A stretch of DNA of 37,029 nt from SFDP01 sp051653625 (GTDB lineage Bacteria > Bacillota > Clostridia > Lachnospirales > Lachnospiraceae): the NCBI GenBank assembly GCA_051653625.1, contig JBOFWM010000030.1, forward strand, positions 1 to 37,029, given 5' to 3'. Every line of letters begins with the position of its first letter. The first letter of the stretch is position 1. This document shows positions 7,977 to 16,170 of this stretch, piece by piece. The notes beneath the pieces were generated by a model. The model saw only the letters and a list, made by a program, of their open reading frames with translations. It was not told the DNA's origin and did not search any database. The translations under genes were made by a program, and so were the position numbers.

Positions 7977-8240
7977 TTATCCTTCTACAATTAAAAATCT
8001 TCCATCCGATAATTCAAATACTTCATCTGCTTCTAAAATTTCTTCTTTTTTAAGTTCGAAAATATCAACTCCTTGTTCTTCAAAATATTCCCAAACTTCA
8101 TCTACTGAATTTGCCACAATCGCCATACACTCTTCTAAAAATGCTTCTGCATCTTCTATCGTTTCTGCAACTGGCTCTGGAAATAATTGTCCTTGTTTCT
8201 TTAAAAACTCTTTTAGTACTACTTCATCATATTCATGCAT
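7977..8240 (-). CDS. Small acidic conserved hypothetical protein
   Basis: 87 residues, strongly acidic (runs such as DAEAFLEECMA and EEQGVDIFELKKEE), without membrane segments, and ending in LSDGRFLIVEG. The spacing of acidic and hydrophobic residues suggests a small helical protein with a terminal beta strand. I recall similar short proteins next to maf/ppk genes in Lachnospiraceae, sometimes labelled glyoxalase, but no glyoxalase motif is visible, so I give no function. The ATG at 8238-8240 follows TAAGGAGG and lies inside the 3' end of maf (22-base overlap, different frame), so translation is probably coupled to maf. Last gene of the pheA-ppk operon. Confidence 0.8.
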   Translation of the reverse strand: MHEYDEVVLKEFLKKQGQLFPEPVAETIEDAEAFLEECMAIVANSVDEVWEYFEEQGVDIFELKKEEILEADEVFELSDGRFLIVEG

Positions 8241-8812
8241 AATGATACCTCCTTAATATCTTTTAATTCTTTATAAATTTTTCTTATTGGCAGTCCAACA
8301 ACATTGTTATAATCACCATCAATTTTTTCTATAAACTTTGCAAATATTCCTTGAATACCATACGCGCCAGCTTTATCGTACGGTTCCCTTGTTTCAATAT
8401 ATGATTCTATTTCTTTTTGCTCCATTTTGGCAACATACACATCTGTTTTTTCAGTAAAAACTCGATAAATGACTTCATTATTCTTTTTATAAATAAGTGT
8501 AACGCCTGAATAAACTTGATGAACAGATCCTTGTAACTTTTGAATCATCCATCTTGCTTCTTCTTTGTCTTTTGGCTTTCCTAAAATATTATGATCTTTA
8601 AAAACAATAGTATCTGCTCCAATTATTAATTTATTTTGATTTTTCAAAAAAATATCTGTTGCCTTTAATTTCGATAACTCTTCAACAATTTCCTCTGGAT
8701 TATTTTTTGTAATTATTTCTTCACATGCACTAATTTCTACAGAAAACTTAATTCCAATTTGTTCTAATAATTCTTTTCTTCTTGGTGATGCTGATGCTAA
8801 TATGATTTCCAC
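8219..8812 (-). CDS. maf: Maf family nucleotide pyrophosphatase
   Basis: 197 residues. House-cleaning enzyme that hydrolyses dTTP/UTP and modified pyrimidine nucleotides to monophosphates; Maf overexpression inhibits septum formation in Bacillus (family knowledge). The N-terminal signature ASASPRRKELL is at 6-16, the GADTIV motif follows at about residues 65-70, and LGKPKDKEEA at about 77-86. These are the conserved nucleotide- and metal-binding segments. It starts 15 bases after ppk1 in the same operon and overlaps the small acidic gene by 22 bases. The C-terminal MNMMK tail is encoded in that overlap and may be lineage-specific. Confidence 0.95.
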   Translation of the reverse strand: MEIILASASPRRKELLEQIGIKFSVEISACEEIITKNNPEEIVEELSKLKATDIFLKNQNKLIIGADTIVFKDHNILGKPKDKEEARWMIQKLQGSVHQVYSGVTLIYKKNNEVIYRVFTEKTDVYVAKMEQKEIESYIETREPYDKAGAYGIQGIFAKFIEKIDGDYNNVVGLPIRKIYKELKDIKEVSLCMNMMK

Positions 8813-8827
8813 GTTATTTTATCCTTA

Positions 8828-10945
8828 CTATTCTTCTATATGCCAACTTGTGATTGGAATAAATGTTTTTGATTTATTTTTATCATTATTTTCCTTCAAA
8901 CTTCTCTTGGCTTCCTTAACAAATTCTTCTTGCGAATAAAATTTCTCTTCGCCATGTTTATATGGCACTTCATATGTACCATCCTCTTTTAGTATATGTG
9001 CCTTTTTATTATCTTTCAATGTAACATCTAAAATATGTTGTATTTTTTCTTTTAATTTATTATCTTCTATTGGAAATAAAATTTCAACTCTTCGCTCTAA
9101 ATTTCTAGGCATCCAATCTGCACTACTGCAATAATATTCGCTTTCTCCATTATTATAAAAGAAGAAAATACGACTATGTTCTAAAAAATTAGCTACAATA
9201 GATCGAACTACAATATTTTCACTTACTTTTGGAATTCCAACTTTAAGAGAACATATTCCACGAACAATCAAGTCTATTTTAACACCAGCACTACTTGCTT
9301 CATAAAGTGCATCAATAATATCTTTATCACATAGAGAATTAACCTTAGCAATAATTCTTCCTGGCTTTCCCTCTAATGCATTTCTCATTTCTCTTTTAAT
9401 TAATTTCAAAAATTTTGTTTTCAAACGCAAAGGTGCCAAAGATAATTTGTTCCACATACGCGGTTGCGAATATCCAGATAACATATTAAACACTGCCGTT
9501 GCATCTTCTCCAATATCTTCTTTACAAGTCAGCAATCCAATATCTGTATATAATTTTGCTGTAGCATCATTATAATTACCAGTCCCTAGATGAACATATC
9601 TACAAATCCCTTCTTCTTCTTTTCTTACTACCAATGTAATTTTACTATGAGTTTTTAAACCAACTAATCCATAAATAACATGACATCCTGCTTTTTCTAA
9701 TTTTCTTGCCCAAACAATATTGTTTTCTTCATCAAATCTTGCTTTTAATTCTACTAAAACGCTAACTTGCTTTCCATTTTCTGCCGCTTGTGCTAATGCT
9801 GCAATAATTGGCGAATTTCCACTTACTCGATACAATGTTTGCTTGATAGCTAGTACTGATTCATCTCTTGCTGCTTGTTTAATAAAATCAATAACTGGTT
9901 GGAACGATTGATATGGATGATGTAGTAAAATATCTCCTTTTTTTATTTGTTCAAACACATCTACTCCATTTTGGAATTCTTTAACCATACATGGAATATG
10001 TTGTATTGTTTTTAAATGATCAAATCCTTCTTTTCCATATAATTTCATTAAAAAAGTCAAATCCAATGGTCCATTAATATAATATATATTTTTTTCTTCA
10101 ATTGCTAATTCATCTTTAATGATTTCTAGGAGTCTTGAATCCATCATTCCTTCAACCTCTAAACGTATTGCTTGACCCCATTTTCTTTTTTTAAGTTGTT
10201 TTTCAATCTCTTTTAATAAATCCGAAGCTTCGTCTTCCTCAATTGTTAAATCTGCGTTTCTCATAATTCTAAAATTGTAAGAACATACTATATCATAATT
10301 CAAAAATAATTGTTGCAAATTTCTCTTTATAACTTCTTCTAATAATACAAACGTAGATTCATCGCTTTTCACTGAAGGTATTCTTATTATTCTTGATAAT
10401 ACACTAGGCACTTGTACTGTTGCAAAATCAAGGCATTCTTCTTCTTCTTTTTTTGAAATTAATGCTCCAATGTTCAACGATTTATTTGCAATAAGCGGGA
10501 ATGGTCTAGAAGAATCTACTGCCATTGGTGTTAAAACTGGATAAATATAATCTTCAAAATATCGATCTACAAATTGTAGTTGAGATTCTGATAAATCCTT
10601 TAAATCCGCTAAATATATATGATTTTCTTTTAATAACGGAAGTAAGTCATGATTATAAATTTTATATTGTGATTCTACTAATTCATGTGTTGCAATATTT
10701 AGCTTTTCTAATTGTTCATTAGGTGTTAGTCCCGAAATATCTACCTTTGAATATTTTGCATTTACCATATCCATTAAAGATGCTACTCGGATCATAAAAA
10801 ATTCATCTAGATTTGATGCAGTAATACTTAAAAACTTTAATCGTTCAAATAAAGGGTTGCTTTTATCTTTTGCTTCGCCTAGTACTCTCTTATTAAACGA
10901 TATCCAGCTTAACTCTCTATTATGATACTTCTTCTTTTCGCTCAT
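8828..10945 (-). CDS. ppk1: Polyphosphate kinase 1
   Basis: 705 residues, normal for PPK1, which reversibly adds the terminal phosphate of ATP to polyphosphate. The N-terminal domain opens HNRELSWISFNKRVL (8-22). The two PLD-like catalytic domains carry HSK (H433, the expected phosphohistidine) and HSR (H590), with HLGTGNYND at 452-460 and SSADWMPRNLERRVE at 607-621. The start ATG has a rather distant GAGAGG. It sits 30 bases after the Ppx/GppA-HD gene, so synthesis and degradation of polyphosphate are encoded in one transcript. Nothing is truncated. Confidence 0.98.
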   Translation of the reverse strand: MSEKKKYHNRELSWISFNKRVLGEAKDKSNPLFERLKFLSITASNLDEFFMIRVASLMDMVNAKYSKVDISGLTPNEQLEKLNIATHELVESQYKIYNHDLLPLLKENHIYLADLKDLSESQLQFVDRYFEDYIYPVLTPMAVDSSRPFPLIANKSLNIGALISKKEEEECLDFATVQVPSVLSRIIRIPSVKSDESTFVLLEEVIKRNLQQLFLNYDIVCSYNFRIMRNADLTIEEDEASDLLKEIEKQLKKRKWGQAIRLEVEGMMDSRLLEIIKDELAIEEKNIYYINGPLDLTFLMKLYGKEGFDHLKTIQHIPCMVKEFQNGVDVFEQIKKGDILLHHPYQSFQPVIDFIKQAARDESVLAIKQTLYRVSGNSPIIAALAQAAENGKQVSVLVELKARFDEENNIVWARKLEKAGCHVIYGLVGLKTHSKITLVVRKEEEGICRYVHLGTGNYNDATAKLYTDIGLLTCKEDIGEDATAVFNMLSGYSQPRMWNKLSLAPLRLKTKFLKLIKREMRNALEGKPGRIIAKVNSLCDKDIIDALYEASSAGVKIDLIVRGICSLKVGIPKVSENIVVRSIVANFLEHSRIFFFYNNGESEYYCSSADWMPRNLERRVEILFPIEDNKLKEKIQHILDVTLKDNKKAHILKEDGTYEVPYKHGEEKFYSQEEFVKEAKRSLKENNDKNKSKTFIPITSWHIEE

Positions 10946-10975
10946 ACTTTAACTTTTTCCTCTCACTTTCAAAAT

Positions 10976-12532
10976 CTAATAAGTATTTTTTTGTTTGATT
11001 ATAGGTCTAACACTAAATACTTCTTCAAAAAAATCTGCACGTTCATTAAATAAACCTTTTTCTAACGTAATATCTTCACTACTTATTACAACTAACTCTA
11101 AATTATCTCCCTTTAATTCCGCTTTAATATCTTTAAATTTTTGCTTATGACTTCGATCTAAACCATTAGCTACCTTAAGAATAGCTGTTAATTTTGCGAT
11201 TGTCATATAAGAATATTGATCTAATGCATTTCTATATCTAATTTCATCATAATATCCAAATTTAGAATGGTTATACATTACTGTATTTGCAACAATTTCT
11301 CGCTCTAAATGCGATATTCCTATAATTTCTGTTGACATTATAATTTGATAAGAGCATTCCCCTAAATTAGTAATACTAATGTATTTCCCACAATCATGTA
11401 ATAAAGTAGCAATACGAAGAAGCAGCTTTTCTCGACTTCCTAGACCATGCTTTTTTTTCATACTATCAAAAATAGCCAGTGAAATATTTTCTAATGTTTC
11501 TCCTCTTTTCCTACTTCCCATATATCTTTTACTTATATTTCGAGTACATGCTAAAATATCTTTTTCAAAATCATGCTTATAAGACAATAAGTTATATCGT
11601 TCTCCGTACTCATATGCAATCCCGTCACATAGCGAAACTGTAGGAAACCAAATTTGCTTTACATCCATTGTTTTCATTGCTCGTCTAATCAACATCGCAG
11701 AAATAAGCAAAAGTGAAACATCTTCCATCGTAATATCATATTGATCTGTGATTTCTTCTACCGATGTATTTTTTAATTCTTCTACAAACTCCTCAAAAGA
11801 AATATGATCTATGAATCCATTTTTCACATAACTACTTTTACTTTTTTCTAAGAATGTAGAAATATAATCACTCACAACAATAAAAACATCTACTTTCCCA
11901 TCTTTTAAAAATAATTTTTTAAAAAGTGCTAATTGGGATGTAACCATCTCATCTAAAATATCTTCAATTTTATTTCCTTTACAATTTAAAAGTTGCAGTT
12001 GTTCTCTTATTTTAACAACACCTAATCTCATATTTTGTGTCGCAATAAGTGAGCTATCACTAAAAACAGACATTTGTATACTTGTATCACCCATATCTAT
12101 AATTGCCGAATCTTTTTCAATCGTTTTATGAAAAATTTCTCCCTTAGCTGCTAATGATTTATAACTTAAAAATCGTTGTTCTGAATTACTTAATGCTTCA
12201 ATTTTAATGCCTGTTCTTTGTTTTATTTGGTCTAATAAAATAAGGGTATTTTCTGTCTCTCTAATTGCGCTTGTTCCGTATGCTCTAAAATCTTCAATTT
12301 TATAACTTTTTAATATTTGCTTAAACTCTAGTAATACATGACATAACGTATCAATCTTATATGCACTTATTTTTCCGCTGTTTAATGTATCTACTCCAAG
12401 TGAAATATTGTATCGTATTGTGTCGATTTCTTTCATATCACTTTTATATGAATATTCATATATCTTTAATACTACTTCATGCGAACCTACATCTATTGCA
12501 CCAAATAACTTTGCTTTCATATTTTTAACCAT
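10976..12532 (-). CDS. Ppx/GppA family phosphatase with C-terminal HD domain
   Basis: 518 residues. The ASKHA-fold Ppx/GppA part covers about 8-310: GAIDVGSHEV (11-20), YGTSAIRETEN (85-95), and E118 in SNSEQR at the expected catalytic glutamate. The phosphate loop, usually DIGGGSTE, reads DMGDTSIQ (146-153), so activity may be altered. A helical HD-type domain follows, with TLLHDCGKY at 376-384 (H379, D380). The family removes phosphate from polyphosphate or pppGpp; the neighbouring ppk1 makes polyphosphate the likelier substrate (inference). The coordinates use the first ATG, but M5 (ATG at 12518-12520) is better spaced from AGGATGG and may be the true start. Starts 19 bases after the AAA+ gene. 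Confidence 0.9.
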   Translation of the reverse strand: MVKNMKAKLFGAIDVGSHEVVLKIYEYSYKSDMKEIDTIRYNISLGVDTLNSGKISAYKIDTLCHVLLEFKQILKSYKIEDFRAYGTSAIRETENTLILLDQIKQRTGIKIEALSNSEQRFLSYKSLAAKGEIFHKTIEKDSAIIDMGDTSIQMSVFSDSSLIATQNMRLGVVKIREQLQLLNCKGNKIEDILDEMVTSQLALFKKLFLKDGKVDVFIVVSDYISTFLEKSKSSYVKNGFIDHISFEEFVEELKNTSVEEITDQYDITMEDVSLLLISAMLIRRAMKTMDVKQIWFPTVSLCDGIAYEYGERYNLLSYKHDFEKDILACTRNISKRYMGSRKRGETLENISLAIFDSMKKKHGLGSREKLLLRIATLLHDCGKYISITNLGECSYQIIMSTEIIGISHLEREIVANTVMYNHSKFGYYDEIRYRNALDQYSYMTIAKLTAILKVANGLDRSHKQKFKDIKAELKGDNLELVVISSEDITLEKGLFNERADFFEEVFSVRPIIKQKNTY

Positions 12533-12551
12533 CCTTTTCTCAATACTCGTT

Positions 12552-13823
12552 CTATTTTCCTAACAAATAATCAATAAATTGGTTCGCTGCTCGACCTGAA
12601 AAACCACCATGAGTTAATTCCCATCGATTTGCTTCAAGCAATAATTCTTCTTCCTCTATCATAATATTATTACGTTTTGCTAAAACTTTTACTATTTCAT
12701 TATATTCTTTTTTCTCAGGGGAAGGATAAAAAATATTAACACCAAATCTTGCAAATAAAGATAATTTTTCCTGTACCGTATCGCTTGCATGGAGCGCATC
12801 TCTTCGTCCTTCCTTATCTGCAAAATCTTCTTTAATAATATGACGTCTATTAGAGGTTGCATATATACGAATATTATCTGGCATTTTTTCAAGTCCACCT
12901 TCAATAATGGCTTTCAAATATTTATATTCAATTTCTGTTTCTTCAAAACTTAAATCATCCATATAAATAATAAATTTATAATTTCTATTTTTTAAAATAT
13001 GAATTAATTCATTTAATTCTAAAAATTGATGTTTATATACTTCAATAATACGTAATCCATCTTTATAATATTCATTTGCTAATGCCTTAATGGATGAAGA
13101 CTTACCAGTTCCTGCATCTCCAAATAAAAAACAATTATTTGCTGGATTTCCATTTATGAACGCCCTTGTATTATCGATTAATTTTTTCTTTTGTTCTTCG
13201 TATCCAACTAAATCATCAAATTTCACTCTTGCAATGTTATGGATTGGTTTAATCCATACTTCTCCTTCATATTCAATTCGAAATGCCGAATGTAGTCCAA
13301 GTATACCAACTCCATATGAATGATAAAACTTCGTTAATAACTCTAACATTTCTTCTGCAATGAGTGTTTTTTCAAATGAATTTGAAAGTTCTATAATTTT
13401 ATCACGTATTGTTTTATGATATACTTTACTCTTTTTATTATTTGTTTTGTACTTTATAATTGATGATACTAAATGTTTATTTTTCTTACTTATTTTTTTA
13501 TTTAAATCTAAAAAATATATCTCTCTAAATTTTTGTAAATCCGTTAATGCAATTTCATATAAACTTTCTGAATGTTCTGCCGAATTCTCACTAGAAATAC
13601 TATAAGCATTTTCATGTGTAACTAAATAATTTGTAATATAACATTGCCATATATTTCCAGAAAATCCATACTCTATAGCAAAATCTAAAAGGCCTCTTAC
13701 TACCTCATAAAATAATTGTTCCATATTTTCTTGATCTTGAGTCATTAAAAACATTTTATATATTAAGTGATTTCTATTTTTTTCATGAAATAAAATAATA
13801 GATTGTGATTTTTTCTCTCTCAT
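12552..13823 (-). CDS. AAA+ ATPase, DUF815 type
   Basis: 423 residues from ATG 13823, five to six bases after GGAGA; a TTG five codons upstream is possible but less likely. Residues 1-180 are helical with no recognised motif. The ATPase core has Walker A GDAGTGKS (235-242), Walker B IIYMDDLSFEE (285-295), and a sensor-1-like IYATSN. The context KFDDLVGYEEQKKKLIDNT (201-219) before the P-loop and RRHIIKE after sensor 1 are typical of DUF815, a poorly characterised AAA+ family. Predicted cytosolic. It sits between pheA and the Ppx/GppA gene in one operon. The partner or substrate is unknown; a role in polyphosphate or stress metabolism is guilt by association only. Confidence 0.88.
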   Translation of the reverse strand: MREKKSQSIILFHEKNRNHLIYKMFLMTQDQENMEQLFYEVVRGLLDFAIEYGFSGNIWQCYITNYLVTHENAYSISSENSAEHSESLYEIALTDLQKFREIYFLDLNKKISKKNKHLVSSIIKYKTNNKKSKVYHKTIRDKIIELSNSFEKTLIAEEMLELLTKFYHSYGVGILGLHSAFRIEYEGEVWIKPIHNIARVKFDDLVGYEEQKKKLIDNTRAFINGNPANNCFLFGDAGTGKSSSIKALANEYYKDGLRIIEVYKHQFLELNELIHILKNRNYKFIIYMDDLSFEETEIEYKYLKAIIEGGLEKMPDNIRIYATSNRRHIIKEDFADKEGRRDALHASDTVQEKLSLFARFGVNIFYPSPEKKEYNEIVKVLAKRNNIMIEEEELLLEANRWELTHGGFSGRAANQFIDYLLGK

Positions 13824-13845
13824 AAGTTCTCCGTTCAACTCTTTT

Positions 13846-14976
13846 TTAGTAGTTCCCTAATATTTTTAAATTTGTTGTTTCTTCTTTCAATCCTTGCATT
13901 ACATTTTCAACAGAACTTTCTTTTAAATTCCCTTCAAAATCAATGAAAAATCGATATTCCCAATTTCTATCAATAATTGGTCGTGATTCAATTTTACTTA
14001 AGTTTAAATTATTATAAATAAAATGAGAAAGGATATGATATAAAGAACCACTTGCATGTGGAATTTCAAAACAAATACTAATCTTATTTGCAGATTCTTT
14101 AAATATTGTTTTATTGCTTACAATAATAAATCTTGTAGAATTATTTTTGGCATGATTTATTTCTTCTTGCAATATATTCAATCCATATAACATAGCCGCT
14201 TGCTTACTTGCAATTGCTGCTTGATTAATCTGTCCATCCTCCTTTACTTTTTTTGCTGCAAAGGCATTGTTTTGCATACTAATTTGTTTCCACTCACTAT
14301 GTCCTCCTAAAAAAGTACTACATTGCATTAATGACTGTGGATGTGAAAAAACTGTTTCTATATCTTCTATTTTTGTCCCCTCAACTCCCAATAGGCAATG
14401 TTTAATTTGAAGAATCTCTTCGCCCACAATATAATTGTCAAATTCCTCAAGTAAATCATAGATTTCACTTACAATTCCAGCCGTTGAATTTTCAATTGGT
14501 AAAATTGCATAATCTGCTTTTTGTTCTTTTAACACTTCCATTGCATTACGAAAAGTTTCCACGTGAAAAGAATCTACTTGATCTCCAAAATAAGATTTCA
14601 TTGCTTCATGTGAATAAGAACCTTCTGCTCCTTGATATACAACTCGCAAGACACCTTCTTTAATCTCCCTAATCGATGTAAAGAAAGTATCTTTCCCACC
14701 ATTTTCATTCGAAATCATACCATATTGCAGTTTACGACTAATCGCCATAATTTGTTCAAATAATTCTTTAATTCCTTTTTTATTAAACTCTGAAGTAGCT
14801 AAGTTCATAACTTTATTAATCTTTTCCAACTCACGTTCTTTATCAAAAACAGGCTTCCCTGTTGAAATTTTATACCTTGCAACATCTTTACTTAATTCCA
14901 TGCGCTTTTCATATAACGATACTATTTCACGATCTATTTCATCTAATTCAACTCTTATTTCTTCTAAATTTTTCAT
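13846..14976 (-). CDS. pheA: Bifunctional chorismate mutase / prephenate dehydratase
   Basis: 376 residues. Converts chorismate to prephenate and then to phenylpyruvate, the committed route to phenylalanine. The AroQ-type chorismate mutase is at 1-85 (R8, R25, K32 and E49 fit the active-site pattern). Prephenate dehydratase is at about 110-287, with YQGAEGSYSHEA (114-125), ENSTAG (162-167) and the catalytic-site NSTRF (279-283). The ACT domain (298-375) has ESRP (330-333), the motif for phenylalanine feedback binding. I use ATG 14976 because the mutase begins directly there; an in-frame TTG 14 codons upstream adds non-conserved residues. It leads the six-gene operon down to 7977. I found no leader peptide or T-box upstream. 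Confidence 0.97.
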   Translation of the reverse strand: MKNLEEIRVELDEIDREIVSLYEKRMELSKDVARYKISTGKPVFDKERELEKINKVMNLATSEFNKKGIKELFEQIMAISRKLQYGMISNENGGKDTFFTSIREIKEGVLRVVYQGAEGSYSHEAMKSYFGDQVDSFHVETFRNAMEVLKEQKADYAILPIENSTAGIVSEIYDLLEEFDNYIVGEEILQIKHCLLGVEGTKIEDIETVFSHPQSLMQCSTFLGGHSEWKQISMQNNAFAAKKVKEDGQINQAAIASKQAAMLYGLNILQEEINHAKNNSTRFIIVSNKTIFKESANKISICFEIPHASGSLYHILSHFIYNNLNLSKIESRPIIDRNWEYRFFIDFEGNLKESSVENVMQGLKEETTNLKILGNY

Positions 14977-15047
14977 CCTAAATCCATCCCTTATATTACA
15001 TTTATTTTCAACTATCAAATTCTATTAAATTTTAAACTAATTTTTGC

Positions 15048-15076
15048 TTGATAGCAAGTCAAAGAATGCTTATAAT
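15048..15076 (+). promoter_or_regulatory. Predicted sigma-A promoter of the DUF5050 gene
   Basis: TTGATA (15048-15053), 17 bp spacer, perfect TATAAT (15071-15076). One of the best promoter matches in the window; the leader is about 37 bases with GGAGG before the ATG. Confidence 0.8.
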
Positions 15077-15119
15077 AAGATTATTACATACATTTTACAC
15101 AATATTGGAGGAAATCATT

Positions 15120-16124
15120 ATGAATCTAAAAAAAATCGGGGCAGTACTTATCCCCATAACTATCTGTGTTGTTTTCGTAGTACTCTATTATTTTAATACT
15201 AGAATCATTGAAAATCCTGTTGGAACCATTGGTAATAGTGCTGGTAATTTATACAATGACGGATTATTTGCTGAATATAATGGTAAAGTATATTTTTCAA
15301 ATCCTTATGATTATCATTCTTTATATTCAATGAATGCAGATGAAACAGATATAAAAAAATTAACAAACATTGCCTCCAAATATATCTGTGCATCAGAACA
15401 TAATCTATATTTTTATCAAGAATCTTCCATTTCTGGTGCTGCTGGTTTAGGATTTATACGTAGTTCCAACGGAATTTATAGAAGCAACTTATCAGGTAAA
15501 AACACAGAATGTCTTGTTTTTTCTACAATATTTTCTATGCAATTAATTGACAATACAATTTTTTTCGATAAGTATAATGCTGAAGATGGATCCGCTTCTT
15601 TCAATAGCGTTAAAATTAATGAAAAAAAGGATCAAGAATTGTTACAAAAACAAGTAGCTCCATCTTGTGTAAATAACTCAGCAATTTATTATACAAATAT
15701 TAATGAAGATTTGACTTTATATCAATATGATACCTTAACGGGTGTGGATTCTATGTTTTATTCCCATAAAATGTGGCAACCTATTATTGATAATGGATAT
15801 CTATATTATATGGACTTAGAAAGTAATTACCAATTGCATCGCTTAAATCTTTCAACTTTTGAAACCACCGTGCTTACAACTGATCGAGTTGATTTGTATA
15901 ATGTATATGGTTCTTATATTTACTATCAAAGAAATTCAGAAGATCCTGCTTTAATGCGAATGGCAATTGATGGATCAAATCCAGAAGTTGTAAAATATGG
16001 TAATTTTCATAACCTTAATATTACCTCTCATTACGTTTATTTTAATAACTTTAATACTTCGGCACCACTTTATCATCAATCTACCTTTGGTCCAATATCT
16101 GTTGAAGAATTTCATCCTTATTAA
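15120..16124 (+). CDS. DUF5050 family protein, membrane-anchored beta-propeller-like
   Basis: 334 residues from ATG 15120, nine bases after GGAGG; the longer in-frame version would start inside the promoter. One N-terminal hydrophobic segment (about 5-27) after two lysines suggests a type II anchor with the rest outside the membrane. The remainder is built of repeats of roughly 40-50 residues containing Y/F-Y/F strands (GKVYFSNPYD, SMNADETDIKKLT, NLYFYQE, LYYMDLESNYQLHRL, YYQRNSEDPALMRM), the pattern of the DUF5050/WD40-like propeller. Such domains bind ligands or wall material, but no specific role is known. It stands alone between two operons. No catalytic motif. Confidence 0.85.
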   Translation: MNLKKIGAVLIPITICVVFVVLYYFNTRIIENPVGTIGNSAGNLYNDGLFAEYNGKVYFSNPYDYHSLYSMNADETDIKKLTNIASKYICASEHNLYFYQESSISGAAGLGFIRSSNGIYRSNLSGKNTECLVFSTIFSMQLIDNTIFFDKYNAEDGSASFNSVKINEKKDQELLQKQVAPSCVNNSAIYYTNINEDLTLYQYDTLTGVDSMFYSHKMWQPIIDNGYLYYMDLESNYQLHRLNLSTFETTVLTTDRVDLYNVYGSYIYYQRNSEDPALMRMAIDGSNPEVVKYGNFHNLNITSHYVYFNNFNTSAPLYHQSTFGPISVEEFHPY

Positions 16125-16132
16125 ATCATAAA

Positions 16133-16170
16133 AAAGGTTTTGCCACATTTATTATGTGTGCAAAACCTTT
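16133..16170 (-). terminator. Terminator hairpin shared by the DUF5050 gene and folC
   Basis: Eleven perfect pairs (AAAGGTTTTGC with GCAAAACCTTT) plus five more (CACAT/ATGTG) with a single bulged T. The T run is on the minus-strand side (CCTTTTTTAT), so it mainly ends the folC transcript; the plus-strand run is only three T. The folC stop codon is inside the loop and its last codons form one arm. Confidence 0.85.

Noticed and set aside
13824..13838. TTG start five codons upstream of the AAA+ ATPase ATG
   Set aside because: The ATG at 13821-13823 has GGAGA close upstream, and the extra residues overlap that ribosome binding site.
14977..15047. T-box or phenylalanine leader peptide before pheA
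   Set aside because: Only about 70 bases lie before the divergent promoter; there are no T-box sequences, no Phe-codon run and no terminator hairpin.
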